Positions 36,341 to 47,144 of a DNA stretch of 64,000 nucleotides are shown in pieces. Position 1 is the stretch's first letter. Each line of letters starts with the position of its first letter. The notes beneath the pieces were generated by a model that saw only the letters and a program-made list of their open reading frames with translations, ran no database searches and was not told where the DNA came from. The position numbers and the translations under genes were made by a program. The DNA is from Deinococcus sp. YIM 134068 (GTDB lineage: Bacteria > Deinococcota > Deinococci > Deinococcales > Deinococcaceae): contig NZ_JAZHPF010000002.1 in assembly GCF_036543075.1 (NCBI RefSeq), positions 186,001 through 250,000 of the forward strand, given 5' to 3'.

Positions 36341-37378
36341 ATGGACCTCATCACCCTCTGGTTCTGGCTGATCGCGCTGACCTTCACCCTGTACTTCTTT
36401 CTGGAGGGCTTCGACTTCGGGGTGGACATCCTGCGGCCCTTCCTGGCGAAGACCGAGGCCGAGGAGCGGGCGCTCGTGGGCACCATCGGCCCCTTCTGGG
36501 ACGGCAACGAGGTGTGGGCCATCGCGGCGGCGGGCGTGATGTTCTCGACCTTCCCGGTGTGGTACGGGACGCTGTTTTCCGGGCTGTACCCCGTCTTCGT
36601 CATCATCCTGCTCTCGCTGCTGATGCGGGGCGTGTCGTTCGAGTACCGCAATCAGGTAGACCAGCCGCGCTGGCGGGCCTTCTGGGATTGGATGTCGTTT
36701 CTGGGGAGCCTGCTTCCCTCCTTCTTCTGGGGGCTGACGATGGCGAAGCTGATCGAGGGGCTGCCCGTGAACGCCGAGGAGCGGGTGGTGGGCGGCTTCC
36801 TGGACGTGTTCACGCCGTTCTCGGTGGTGGGGGGCCTCGCCACGCTGCTGCTGTTCATGCTGCACGGGGCGAACTTCCTGCTGCTGCGGCTGCACACGGA
36901 CACGGTGCTGTACACCCGTGCCCGCGCCGCCGCGCTGTTCTGGGGGGCGCTCGCCACGGTCGCCATCCTTGCCTTCGTGGTGATGGGCTACGTCACCGAG
37001 GGGCTGTTCAATTCCTTCGGGGTGGGGCCGTGGCTCTTTCCGCTCGCCGCCGGGCTGACGCTGGGAAGCATCTGGTTCGGGCTGACGACGAGGCGGGACG
37101 TGTTCGCCTTCCTGATGAGCAGCCTGACCATCGTCTTTTCCATCGTGACCATCTTCATCGCGCTCTACACGCGGCAGATCGTGCTGCCCTCCACGCTGGA
37201 CGCGGCCTTCAACCTGGGGCTGCGAGAGAGCGCGAGCCAGCCCTACACGTTGCGGCTGATGACGTGGGTGGGCGGCATCTTCCTGCCCCTCATCATCGGC
37301 TACCAGATCTGGAACTACTACGTCTTCCGCGAGCGGGTGCGCCCCGACGAGGGCGGGCTGAACAAGGGGTACGACTGA
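36341..37378 (+). CDS. cydB: Cytochrome bd ubiquinol oxidase subunit II
   Basis: Membrane subunit of 345 residues, normal for CydB, that stabilises the haem site of subunit I. The start MDLITLWFWLIALTFTLYFF is followed by LEGFDFGVDILRPFL, the family signature. GTIGPFWDGNEVW near residue 46 is another. About eight to nine membrane helices follow. It lies 118 bp after cydA with a phased repeat in the gap. AAGGAGG lies 12 nt upstream of the ATG, a slightly long spacing. Confidence 0.96.
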   Translation: MDLITLWFWLIALTFTLYFFLEGFDFGVDILRPFLAKTEAEERALVGTIGPFWDGNEVWAIAAAGVMFSTFPVWYGTLFSGLYPVFVIILLSLLMRGVSFEYRNQVDQPRWRAFWDWMSFLGSLLPSFFWGLTMAKLIEGLPVNAEERVVGGFLDVFTPFSVVGGLATLLLFMLHGANFLLLRLHTDTVLYTRARAAALFWGALATVAILAFVVMGYVTEGLFNSFGVGPWLFPLAAGLTLGSIWFGLTTRRDVFAFLMSSLTIVFSIVTIFIALYTRQIVLPSTLDAAFNLGLRESASQPYTLRLMTWVGGIFLPLIIGYQIWNYYVFRERVRPDEGGLNKGYD

Positions 37379-37420
37379 GCGTGGGGACAGAGGCGAGTTG
37401 AGATGCGGCTTTTTGGAGTT

Positions 37421-37571
37421 GCCAGGCCCGCTCACCCCCTCCCGGCCTCCCCCCTCAAGGGGAGGAGCAAAGGCAAAAGCCTGACGTACACCTGGAGTCG
37501 TCCATTTACGAAGCAAGTCGCTAGAGCTTATTACCCCTCCCCCGTTGTGGGGGAGGTTGGGAGGGGGGAAC
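37421..37571 (+). repeat. Composite dispersed repeat, diverged copy 3
   Basis: It begins with the same GCCAGGCCCGCTCACCCCC and CCTCAAGGGGAGGAGC as the copy at 2195. The second hairpin is CCTCCCCC-gttgt-GGGGGAGG instead of the B-type stem. It fills most of the gap between cydB and cydD. Confidence 0.65.
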
Positions 37572-37622
37572 CCAAACGGCATCCCAGCGCACTTTACCGG
37601 AAAGCAGGACCCCTCTTGAGCA

Positions 37623-39290
37623 ATGGCTGAGGGCAACAGGTCAGTGAAACCCCTCCTCCAACTTCCCGGTGTCCGGCCCCTCGCGCTCGCCTGCGCGGGT
37701 CTGGCCCTCCTCACCTTCGCCCTCGCCCTGACCCAGTGGACGCTCGTGGCGCGGATCGTGAACGGCATTTTTTTGGGGAGACAGGCACCTGAGGTGTTCG
37801 CCGTCGCTCTCGCAGGGTTGGCCGCCGTGTGGTTCGTGCGCTCGGCGCTCGTCGGCCTCCGGGATGTGCTGGCCGCCCGCGCCGCCGCACGGGTCAAGCG
37901 GGAGATGCGGGGACGCCTGCTGACGCACCTGTTGGACCTCGGCCCCCTGTACGCCACCGGGCAGCGCGCGGGCGAACTCACGGAGGTCGTGACGGAAGGC
38001 GTGGAGCGGTTGGAGGGCTTCGTGGGGCGCTTCGTGCCGGGGGCCGCGTTTGCCGCCGTCCTGCCGCCGCTGCTGGCGCTGACGGTGCTTTTCCTGGACC
38101 CCCTCAGCGGCCTGATTCTCCTCTTCACCGGACCCGTCATCGTCGTGCTGCTGTGGCTGGTGGGCACGATGGCCGAGGGCGCGGCGCGGGCGCAGTGGCT
38201 CACGCTGGGGCGGCTGAGCGCGGGCTTCGTGGACACGCTGCGCGGGCTGCCGACACTCGTGGTCTTCGGGCGCGACCGGGAGCGGCTGGCGGCATTGCGC
38301 GAGGCCGACGAGGGCTACCGCCGGGTGACGCTGGGCGTGCTGCGAACCGCCTTTCTCTCCGGCTTCGTGCTGGAGTTCGGCGCGACGCTGAGCACGGCGC
38401 TCGTGGCCGTGACGGTGGGCGTGCGGCTGTTCGAGGGACACCTGCCGTTCGAGCGGGCCTTTTTCATCCTCCTCCTGACCCCCGAGTTCTTCGCGCCGCT
38501 CCGTGCGCTGGGGGCCGACCACCACGCGGGCATGGAGGCGCGGGCGGCGAGTGAACGGATGTTCGGAGTGCTGGGGCGGGAAGCACCGGGGCGGGGCACC
38601 CTTCCCGTTCCTTCGGGACGACTCCACATCGAGTTCCGGGACGTGAGCCTGCGGTACGGGGAACGCGCGGCCCTCTCCGGCGTCACCCTCACCCTGCCGC
38701 CCGGCTCGCGCACCCTGCTCGTGGGTGAGAGCGGCGCGGGCAAGACGAGCGTGGCACGGCTGCTGCTGGGCTTTGCCGTTCCGACCGGGGGCGAGGTGCG
38801 GGTGAATGGCGTGCCCCTCACCGACCTCGACCCGGCGGCGTGGCGGGCGCGGGTCGCCTACGTGCCCGAGCGGCCCTACCTCTTCCCCGGCACGGTGCGC
38901 GAGAACATCCGGCTGGGACGGCCCGGCGCGACCGAGGCAGAGGTCGTGGAGGCGGCGCGGGCGGCGGACGCGCACGCCTTCATCACGGCGCTTCCGAACG
39001 GCTACGACACGGACGTGGGCGCGGAGGGGGCACGGCTCAGCGGCGGCGAACGCCTGCGCCTCGCCCTCGCGCGGGCCTTCCTGCGGGACGCGGAATTGCT
39101 CATTCTCGACGAGCCGACCTCGCAGCTCGACGTTGGAAGTGAGGAGCGGGTCCGGGAGGCGCTGGAACGCCTGGGCGCGGGCCGCACGGTCCTCACCATC
39201 TCGCACCGGGAGGCGCTGCACGGGGGACACGACCAAAGGGTGGAGCTGGACGGCGGGCGCGTCCGGGAACTCGCGGGGGAGCGGGCGTGA
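37623..39290 (+). CDS. cydD: ABC exporter subunit CydD
   Basis: Half-transporter of 555 residues with an N-terminal six-helix exporter domain and a C-terminal ATPase. Walker A is GESGAGKTS (about 365), the signature is RLSGGERLRLALARAF, and Walker B is LLILDEPTSQLD. CydDC exports reduced thiols (cysteine and glutathione in E. coli) and is needed to assemble cytochrome bd. Deinococcus uses bacillithiol rather than glutathione, so cysteine is the likelier substrate. The ribosome site before the ATG is weak. The stop overlaps cydC by 4 bp (GTGA). Confidence 0.93.
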   Translation: MAEGNRSVKPLLQLPGVRPLALACAGLALLTFALALTQWTLVARIVNGIFLGRQAPEVFAVALAGLAAVWFVRSALVGLRDVLAARAAARVKREMRGRLLTHLLDLGPLYATGQRAGELTEVVTEGVERLEGFVGRFVPGAAFAAVLPPLLALTVLFLDPLSGLILLFTGPVIVVLLWLVGTMAEGAARAQWLTLGRLSAGFVDTLRGLPTLVVFGRDRERLAALREADEGYRRVTLGVLRTAFLSGFVLEFGATLSTALVAVTVGVRLFEGHLPFERAFFILLLTPEFFAPLRALGADHHAGMEARAASERMFGVLGREAPGRGTLPVPSGRLHIEFRDVSLRYGERAALSGVTLTLPPGSRTLLVGESGAGKTSVARLLLGFAVPTGGEVRVNGVPLTDLDPAAWRARVAYVPERPYLFPGTVRENIRLGRPGATEAEVVEAARAADAHAFITALPNGYDTDVGAEGARLSGGERLRLALARAFLRDAELLILDEPTSQLDVGSEERVREALERLGAGRTVLTISHREALHGGHDQRVELDGGRVRELAGERA

Positions 39291-40933
39291 GCGGGCTGTG
39301 GCGCTTCGCGCGGGGCGGTGGGCGGGCGCGGATGCTCGGCTCGGTCGCGCTGGGGGCGGGAACGGTCCTGACCTCCGCCGCGCTGCTGGCCGCGTCGGGG
39401 GCGCTGATCTCGGGGGCGGCGCTGAGGCCGGAGTCGCTGCTGCTCCTGCTGCCGCTCATCACGTCGGTGCGGCTGTTCGGCATCTCGCGGGCGGCGCTGC
39501 GCTACGGCGAGCGGCTGGTGTCGCATGACCTGACCTTCCGGCTGCTGGGGCGGGTGCGGGCCGGGGCGGTGGCGCACCTCGCGCGGGTTGCGCCCGCCGC
39601 GCTCGTGGGCACGCGGGGCGGCGACCTCCTCGCGCGGGTGCGGGCGGACGTGGACGAGTTGCAGGGCGTGTACCTGCGCCTCTTCGCGCCGTCGCTGGTG
39701 GCGGGGGTCGTCGCGCTCGTGACGGTGGCGCTCGTGTGGCTGGTCTCCCCGGCCCTCGCCCTCGTCGCGCTGGGGCTGCTGGGGGTAGCGGGGGTTGTGG
39801 TGCCCGCGCTCGCCGTCCGCGCCGCCGCGCCCGCTGGCCGGACCCAGAACGCCGCCCGCGCGGAACTCGGGGCCGCGACGCTGGAGGCCCTTCACGGCCT
39901 GCCCGACCTCCTGACCGGGGGAGGACGGGCGGCGGCGGAGCGGCATTTCGCGGGGTTGCTCGCCACGCTGGAGACGGCGGAGACGCGGCGGGCACGGGTG
40001 ACGGGCGCGGCGAACGCGGCCCGCGACGCGCTCGGCGGGCTGGGGCTGATTGCCGCCCTCGTCCTCGTCGGGGGGGCGGTGGCGGACGGCGAGACGCGCG
40101 GCCCCCTCCTCGCCGCGACTGCCCTCGGGCTGCTGGCGAGCTTCGAGGCGGTGGGGAACCTCGGGAGTGCCTGGGCCGCTCATGGGGGACTGCGCGCCGC
40201 CGCCGCCCGGGTGGAGGGGCTGCGCGACCTCCGGCCCGCCGTGGATGACCCCGTGAGGCCGCGTGAGCTGCCCGCCGACCCGACATTGCGTTTTGAGCGC
40301 GTGAGCTTCCATTACCCCGGTTCGGAAACGGACGTGCTGCGCGACCTCACCCTCACCGTGGGGCCGGGGGAACGGGTCGCCCTCGTCGGGCCGTCGGGAG
40401 TCGGCAAGAGTACCCTGCTCGCCCTCGCTCTGCGCTTCCATGACCCGGCGGGTGGACGGGTCACGCTGGGCGGGGTGGACCTGCGGGAGTTGGGGCTGGA
40501 GGCCGGGCGTTCCCGCTTCGCCTGGGCACCCCAACAGGCCGAACTCTTCGGCGGGACCCTGCGCGAGAACCTGCGGTTGGGCGACCCGGAGGCGGACGAC
40601 GCCGACCTGCTGGCCCTGCTGGACGATCTCGGCCTGACTCCACTCCTGGCGCGGCTGCCGGGCGGGCTGGGCGGCTGGGTGGGCGAGTACGGGGCCGCGC
40701 TCTCGGCAGGCGAGCGGGCGCGGCTCTCGGTGGCGCGGGCGCTGCTGCGGCCTTCACCCCTCCTCCTGCTGGACGAGCCGACCGCCCACCTGGACCCGGA
40801 CAACGCCCGGCGGCTCCTGCGGGCGGTGGAGGGCCGCGCCCCTGACCGTTCCATCCTGCTCGTCACCCACCAGCCCGCACTGCTCGGCCCCGGCTGGCGG
40901 CAGGTGCGGCTGGAAAGTGCGGGTGCAGGATGA
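39287..40933 (+). CDS. cydC: ABC exporter subunit CydC
   Basis: Partner half-transporter of 548 residues forming a heterodimer with CydD. The six-helix domain starts after MSGLWRFARGGGRA. The ATPase has Walker A GPSGVGKST near 370, signature LSAGERARLSVARALL (Ala for the usual second Gly), and Walker B LLLLDEPTAHLD. The GTG start overlaps the cydD stop (GTGA), so translation is probably coupled. It is the last gene of cydABDC. Confidence 0.93.
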   Translation: MSGLWRFARGGGRARMLGSVALGAGTVLTSAALLAASGALISGAALRPESLLLLLPLITSVRLFGISRAALRYGERLVSHDLTFRLLGRVRAGAVAHLARVAPAALVGTRGGDLLARVRADVDELQGVYLRLFAPSLVAGVVALVTVALVWLVSPALALVALGLLGVAGVVVPALAVRAAAPAGRTQNAARAELGAATLEALHGLPDLLTGGGRAAAERHFAGLLATLETAETRRARVTGAANAARDALGGLGLIAALVLVGGAVADGETRGPLLAATALGLLASFEAVGNLGSAWAAHGGLRAAAARVEGLRDLRPAVDDPVRPRELPADPTLRFERVSFHYPGSETDVLRDLTLTVGPGERVALVGPSGVGKSTLLALALRFHDPAGGRVTLGGVDLRELGLEAGRSRFAWAPQQAELFGGTLRENLRLGDPEADDADLLALLDDLGLTPLLARLPGGLGGWVGEYGAALSAGERARLSVARALLRPSPLLLLDEPTAHLDPDNARRLLRAVEGRAPDRSILLVTHQPALLGPGWRQVRLESAGAG

Positions 40934-41070
40934 AGCCGTCTTCAGCCCGTTGTGGGAGGAGGTGATGAGAGGTTTGTGGCAACCTCCACGTTTCTTCCAC
41001 CCGACGTTCTCCCCCGCGACGTAAACTCAGGTTCGTTCCCTTTTTCCCCAGTTCCGATTCTGGAGGTCAC

Positions 41071-41538
41071 ATGACCATTTCCGATCCCCCACCCTCCGCC
41101 AGCCGGGGACTGACTCCCGACGCCCACGACTTCGCCCGGCTGCTGCGGGCACGCGCCGAGCTGGAGGACCGGGCGCGGCCCTACCTGATCCGCGTCCAGG
41201 CGGAGGTCGGGGCGGCGCTGGAGCGGCGCGGCTACGAGGAGGTCGGGGTGCGGCAGGTGCTGGAGGCCCCCGCACATGACCACGTGGCCGCCGACCTGAC
41301 CCTGGTAGCCGTCGCGCGGCTGCCGGGGACCGGACTGCGGACGCCCCTGCTCAAGGCCCAGTTGCCCCTGACCGTCACCTACGACGAGCAGTTCGTCGCC
41401 CGGAACGTGCAGGTCAACCGCCTGACGGTCGCCGAACCGTTCGTCCAGCCCTTCTCGCTGGAGGCCGCGCAGGTCGCCGAGGCGCTCGTGCAGTTTCTCT
41501 CCGAGCGGTACATGGCGTATCTGGTCAGCCCGTCGTGA
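41071..41538 (+). CDS. Conserved hypothetical protein
   Basis: Protein of 155 residues that I do not recognise. It is soluble, with no signal peptide or membrane helix. The N-terminal half is charged and helical (FARLLRARAELEDRARPYLI). The C-terminal half alternates strands (TPLLKAQLPLTVTYDEQFVA, VNRLTVAEPFVQPFSLEAAQ). A GGAGG site lies 4 nt before the ATG, and codon use matches the neighbours, so it is a real gene. Its upstream region shares a TTTCTT...ACCC...CGT pattern with two other small-protein genes in the window. Confidence 0.7.
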   Translation: MTISDPPPSASRGLTPDAHDFARLLRARAELEDRARPYLIRVQAEVGAALERRGYEEVGVRQVLEAPAHDHVAADLTLVAVARLPGTGLRTPLLKAQLPLTVTYDEQFVARNVQVNRLTVAEPFVQPFSLEAAQVAEALVQFLSERYMAYLVSPS

Positions 41539-41647
41539 GGAGTGGGAGGCGGCCAGCCGCCAGCGAGCGCCGGGGATTGAGGCTTTCTTGGGCTACCCCC
41601 ACCTTCCCTCCCCACACGTGCATCCTGGGCGTAAGGAGGCCAACACC

Positions 41648-41839
41648 ATGACCGACCGCGACACGCCCGCCCCCGCCGACGAGAGCGCGGGCTACGGCAC
41701 CCCCGCCGACACCCGCCCCGAAGTGACCGACGACCGCCGCACTCCCGACGACAACCGCTTCGGCTACGGCAGCGAGGGCTACGACGTGGGCGAGGCCAAC
41801 CCCTCCAACGCGACCGAGCGGGGCGAGGGAGAGCAGTAA
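41648..41839 (+). CDS. Small acidic disordered protein (63 residues)
   Basis: Sequence rich in Asp, Glu, Gly, Pro, Thr and Asn, with no hydrophobic core. It starts MTDRDTPAPADESAGYGTP and contains FGYGSEGYDVGEANPSN. An AAGGAGG site precedes the ATG at ideal spacing, and the longer upstream frame is rejected for that reason. It resembles in length and composition the protein at 52823-53020. Such hydrophilic proteins can be stress or desiccation related; that is only a suggestion. Confidence 0.65.
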   Translation: MTDRDTPAPADESAGYGTPADTRPEVTDDRRTPDDNRFGYGSEGYDVGEANPSNATERGEGEQ

Positions 41840-42015
41840 AAAACACGCAGGACAGACGACGGGCCGGGCCAGTTCTCCTGGGTGGGGACGGAGTACGGCC
41901 CGCTGTCGGTTGGGGTCCCGTCGAGTCCTCGCCGTTCGCGTCGTCAGACGTTTGGTCCCAACTTGTTCGTGAGCATGTAATCAGAAGCCGATGGGCGGGC
42001 TGCTTTGCATCCGTA

Positions 42016-42051
42016 TATGCCTTGACAAGAATATTCTTCGTATGGCATACT
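42016..42051 (+). promoter_or_regulatory. ArsR-gene promoter with nested palindromes
   Basis: TTGACA (42022-42027), 18-nt spacer, CATACT (42046-42051). The spacer contains AAGAATATTCTT (42027-42038), a perfect 12-bp palindrome touching the -35. GTATG-g-CATAC (42040-42050) overlaps the -10. TATGCC (42016-42021) and GGCATA (42044-42049) also face each other. This is a strong candidate autoregulatory operator. Confidence 0.75.
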
Positions 42052-42092
42052 CATATCGAGACATCACATCACCTGTGGAAAGGAGGACCTAC

Positions 42093-42458
42093 CTGAACGC
42101 CGCGACCCTGAGCGCGCTGGCCGAGCCGCATCGTCTCCAGATCGTCGAGCTGCTGATCCGGCAGCCCCTCACGGTCGGGGAAGTCGCCACCCGTCTTCAG
42201 CTCCGTCAACCCCAGGCGTCCAAGCATCTCCGTGTGCTGAGCGAGGCGGGCATCGTCCGGGTCGAGGCGGTCGCCAACCGCCGCATCTGTACCCTGCGGG
42301 CCGAGCCTTTCCGGGAGCTGGACGAGTGGCTGAGCACCTACCGGCAGCTCTGGGAGGACCGCTTCGACCGGCTGGACGACTATTTGCAGCAGCTTCAGCA
42401 GCGTCAGGACGAGACCGAATCCCAGACCGACCCGCACACCGACCCCGAGGATCAGTAA
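42093..42458 (+). CDS. ArsR-family winged-helix repressor, probable CTG start
   Basis: Regulator of 121 residues. The start region LNAATLSALAEPHRLQIVEL and the recognition helix LRQPQASKHLRVLSEAGIVR are typical of metal-independent ArsR proteins paired with SRPBCC genes. No metal-binding ELCVCDL-like motif is seen. The only codon at proper distance from the strong AAAGGAGG site is CTG at 42093. A GTG at 42075 is in frame but lacks a ribosome site, and the ATG at 42042 lies inside the -35/-10 spacer. The C-terminus is a Gln/Asp-rich tail. It is followed after 27 bp by the SRPBCC gene and probably represses both through the palindromes at 42016-42051. Confidence 0.82.
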   Translation: MNAATLSALAEPHRLQIVELLIRQPLTVGEVATRLQLRQPQASKHLRVLSEAGIVRVEAVANRRICTLRAEPFRELDEWLSTYRQLWEDRFDRLDDYLQQLQQRQDETESQTDPHTDPEDQ

Positions 42459-42485
42459 CCCCACCCCCGACCAGGAGGCTTTCCC

Positions 42486-43013
42486 ATGACCAGCACCGCC
42501 ACTTCCCCCATGATCTCGAACATCGAAGCCGGGCGCGTCCTCGTTCTTGAGCGCGTCTTCAAAGCGCCCCGCGAGCTGGTCTTCGACGCGTTCTCGCAGG
42601 CCGAGCATCTGCGCCAGTGGTGGGGACCCCGTGGCTGGGAGATGCCCTTCTGCAGCGTCGACCTCCGCCCCGGCGGCAGGTGGCATTACTGCATGAAGTG
42701 TGTGGACAAGGCCCAGGGCGAGTTCTACGGCATGGAGTCGTGGGGGCTGGGCATCTACCGGGAGATTGAGGCCCCGGCGCGGATCGTCTACACGGACTAC
42801 TTCTCGGACGCGGACGCCAACATCAACGAGAACATGCCGCCGACCCTCTCGACGCTGACGTTCGAGGAGGTCGAGGGCGGCACCAGAGTGACCAACCGCG
42901 CCGCCTACGACACCGAGGAGGCCCTGAAGACGGTCATGGACATGGGCATGTTGCAGGGCGTCACCGAGACGTGGGACCGCTTGGCCGGGCATCTGGAGTC
43001 TCAGCGGCGCTGA
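42486..43013 (+). CDS. SRPBCC (AHSA1/CalC-like) domain protein
   Basis: Protein of 175 residues with the helix-grip fold. LERVFKAPRELVFDAFSQAE and HLRQWWGPRGWEMPFCSVDL are the usual AHSA1 start, and PGGRWHYCMKCVDK, LTFEEVEGGTRVTNRAAYD and GVTETWDRLAGHLE complete it. It would bind a hydrophobic ligand in a deep pocket; the ligand is unknown. ArsR-SRPBCC pairs are common in bacteria, often controlling a small stress or detoxification response. An AGGAGG site precedes the ATG. A strong terminator follows at 43182-43227. Confidence 0.88.
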   Translation: MTSTATSPMISNIEAGRVLVLERVFKAPRELVFDAFSQAEHLRQWWGPRGWEMPFCSVDLRPGGRWHYCMKCVDKAQGEFYGMESWGLGIYREIEAPARIVYTDYFSDADANINENMPPTLSTLTFEEVEGGTRVTNRAAYDTEEALKTVMDMGMLQGVTETWDRLAGHLESQRR

Positions 43014-43181
43014 GGGGCCTCCCACTCACCCGCCGGGGAGGGCTGGGACTGACCCGGCCCGACAGGACGACAGGAGAGAGGCAACGGGCACGCCCCCCGA
43101 AGAGCTTGCCGACCTCACAACGCCTGATGTGCCATAGAAAGTAAGCGTGCCGGACGTGCTCTCTTCTCCCTCTCCCCAGTC

Positions 43182-43227
43182 GAGCGGCCAGCCCGGACTT
43201 TCCCGTCCAGGCTGGCCGCTCCCTTTT
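43182..43227 (+). terminator. Terminator of the ArsR-SRPBCC operon
   Basis: GAGCGGCCAGCC (43182-43193) and GGCTGGCCGCTC (43210-43221) form a perfect 12-bp stem, with GAC/GTC pairing possible inside the loop, followed by CCTTTT. It lies between convergent genes, so it may also insulate the DUF892 gene. Confidence 0.85.
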
Positions 43228-43247
43228 GCCGGTCGAACCTGACGCGC

Positions 43248-43745
43248 TCAGGCGTCCATCGCCTGCACGTTGATCTGCTGGGCCATCTGGGTCAGCTTGT
43301 CGTCGGCCTGCTTCTCCTCCTCCAGCGTCTGCCCCAGCAGTTGCGCGGCCTGGTCCTCGCCGAGAAGCCGGGCATAGGTGCGGGCGGTGCCGTACCCGGC
43401 GATCTCGTAGTGCTCGGCGGCCTGCTGGGCGGCGATGAGCGCGGCGTCACGGACTTCCGGGGCCATGTCCTCCCCCATGATCTTCTGGCCCTCGGCAATC
43501 AGGCCCTTCATTCCCTCGCAGGTCACGCCGCCGGGCTGCTCACCCATCCCCTGGAAAATCTGCTCCAGCCGCTGCACCTGCCCCTGAGACTGCTGGAGGT
43601 GCATCTCCAAGCCCTGCCTGAGCTGGGGACTTTGCACCATCCGGCTCATCTGCTGCATCGCCTGCAAGCCCTGCTGCTCGGCGTCGTAGATGTCCTGAAG
43701 CTTGTGGATGTACAACCCCCGCAGGTCCTGCATCTGCATCGTCAT
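43248..43745 (-). CDS. DUF892 (YciE/YciF-like) ferritin-fold protein
   Basis: Helical protein of 165 residues. LRGLYIHKLQDIYDAEQQGL is the family start, MKGLIAEGQKIMGEDMAPEV and HYEIAGYGTARTYARLLGED supply the Glu and His residues used by ferritin-like di-iron sites, and TLEEEKQADDKLTQMAQQIN ends the fold. Members are induced by osmotic or other stress in many bacteria; the reaction is not established. An internal Gln/Met-rich stretch is present. The ATG at 43745 follows GGGAGGGC. It converges on the SRPBCC operon. Confidence 0.88.
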   Translation of the reverse strand: MTMQMQDLRGLYIHKLQDIYDAEQQGLQAMQQMSRMVQSPQLRQGLEMHLQQSQGQVQRLEQIFQGMGEQPGGVTCEGMKGLIAEGQKIMGEDMAPEVRDAALIAAQQAAEHYEIAGYGTARTYARLLGEDQAAQLLGQTLEEEKQADDKLTQMAQQINVQAMDA

Positions 43746-44134
43746 GGTCCTGCCCTCCCGTGGAGATAGGTCGTGGATGCCGCCGCTTCCGGTGGCGAGG
43801 CGACACGGCGTCAGTCTCGACCGCGCGGCCCGCCGAAAGTTCGGGGAGGAAGTCAAGGCCGCTTCACCTGTTCCGACCACCCGGTGATGACGGGGTGAAG
43901 TCCTCTTGAATCGCTCTGACCGGGGCGATGGGGCGGGGAGATCAGACAGACTTCATCCCATTCGGGTGAGCTGTGGCTCAAGGGGGCGGGAGGGGTAGAC
44001 CCTCCCCCAACGGAGAGCCGAACGGGCGGAACGGTTACGAAGCCGTTGCCGTATCCTCGGCACAATCCTTCCTGTTCAAACCTGGCTGCCCCCGCCCTCG
44101 CCCCCTGTTGTGCCCCCCCGTCAAGGAGACCCGC

Positions 44135-46036
<1,902 letters not shown>

Positions 46037-46204
46037 GGGAGGCCGGCGCGGTCAGGCCGAACCGGTCCGTGAGGACGTTGGGTCTGGGTGTGATTCTTCC
46101 CTCCGGCGCTCGGTATGCGGGAGAGAACGGGCGCGTCACACGCCTCTTCTCTCCCCCTCCCCTTGTGGGGGACCCGGAGAACCGCGAGGCGGGCGAGACG
46201 GAGG

Positions 46205-46241
46205 AGCGGGGCGCGCGGTCCTGATCCCCGTGCGCCCCGCT
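46205..46241. terminator. Hairpin between convergent GH2 and LOV-GGDEF genes
   Basis: AGCGGGGCGC (46205-46214) and GCGCCCCGCT (46232-46241) form a perfect 10-bp stem, followed on the plus strand by TCTTCCCC. The T-run is weak, so efficiency is uncertain. Confidence 0.55.
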
Positions 46242-46277
46242 TCTTCCCCGGTCTCCCGCATCTCCCCCGCCCCATGT

Positions 46278-47144
46278 TCAAGCCCGGCGGGCCGACCCAT
46301 ATCCGACTTGCTTGCACTCGGCCTTGTGCGCGTACAGGCGGCGGTCGGCGAGCCGCAGCAGCGCCGGAACGTCGGCGGCCTCGGAGGGGAAGGAGGCCAG
46401 CCCCGCGCCCATCCGCAGGGTGCCGCCCTCCAGCCGTTGCAACGCCGTGAGGATGCGCTCGGCCTGGGGCACGGCCCCCTCGACCGGGCCGGGCAGCAGG
46501 ACGGCGAACTCGTCGCCGCCCAACCTGAAGGACGCCGCCGGGGCCAGCTCCTCCAGACAGCGGCCCACGCCCGCGAGCAGCGCGTCGCCCGCCGGGTGGC
46601 CGCACTCGTCGTTGACCCGCTTGAAGTCGTTGAGGTCGATCAGGAGCAGGGTCAGGGGCTGGCCCGCCGCCACGTGTCCGGCGAGCCGGGCGTCGAAGGC
46701 GCGGCGGTTGCCCAGCCCGGTCAGGGCGTCGAGGTGGGCGAGGCGTTCGAGTTCCGCGTACGCCGCGTGGGCCGCCGAGTAGTCCTCCTGCACGCCGACG
46801 AAATAGCGCACCACGCCGCCCTCCCGGATGGGACGAATCCGCAGTTTGTACCACATCGTGCGCCCGTCCTTGCGGTAGTTGAGGACCACCCGCTCGATCG
46901 GCTCGCCCCGGTCCAGGGCGTCACGCAGCGCGGCGATGTCCGCCGGGTCGGTTTCAGGGCCTTGCAGGAAGCTGCACGGGTGGCCCACCACCTCGTCCGG
47001 GTGGTAGCCCGTCTCGCGGGTGAAGGTCGCGTTCACGTACAGGATGCGCCGCTCGGCGTCGGTGACGAGCAGCCCCACGTCGGCGGCGTCGAGCACCGAC
47101 CAGACGAGTTCGGCGGGGAGCGGCGGGGCCGGGGCGAGCGTCAT
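46278..47144 (-). CDS. LOV-like PAS domain diguanylate cyclase (GGDEF)
   Basis: Protein of 288 residues. The PAS domain (about 15-125) follows the LOV pattern: VNATFTRETGYHPDEVVG, then GHPCSFLQGPETDP carrying the photoactive-type Cys, NYRKDG, and YFVGVQEDYS with the conserved Gln. Compared with canonical LOV (GxNCRFLQG, FWN), the Asn before Cys is Pro, the following Arg is Ser and a flavin-contacting Asn is Tyr (MWYKLRI), so flavin binding is uncertain. The GGDEF domain (about 130-285) has LTGLGNRRAFDARL and an intact RLGGDEFAV. Its start overlaps the stop of the EAL gene (ATGA), forming an opposing c-di-GMP synthesis/degradation pair. Confidence 0.85.
   Translation of the reverse strand: MTLAPAPPLPAELVWSVLDAADVGLLVTDAERRILYVNATFTRETGYHPDEVVGHPCSFLQGPETDPADIAALRDALDRGEPIERVVLNYRKDGRTMWYKLRIRPIREGGVVRYFVGVQEDYSAAHAAYAELERLAHLDALTGLGNRRAFDARLAGHVAAGQPLTLLLIDLNDFKRVNDECGHPAGDALLAGVGRCLEELAPAASFRLGGDEFAVLLPGPVEGAVPQAERILTALQRLEGGTLRMGAGLASFPSEAADVPALLRLADRRLYAHKAECKQVGYGSARRA

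Noticed and set aside
42042..42092. ATG start for the ArsR protein at 42042
   Set aside because: It lies between the -35 and -10 of the only good promoter, so it would not be on the transcript.
46037..46277. Small RNA gene in the gap between GH2 and LOV-GGDEF genes
   Set aside because: Only a hairpin and a dispersed repeat fragment are visible; no promoter supports an RNA gene.
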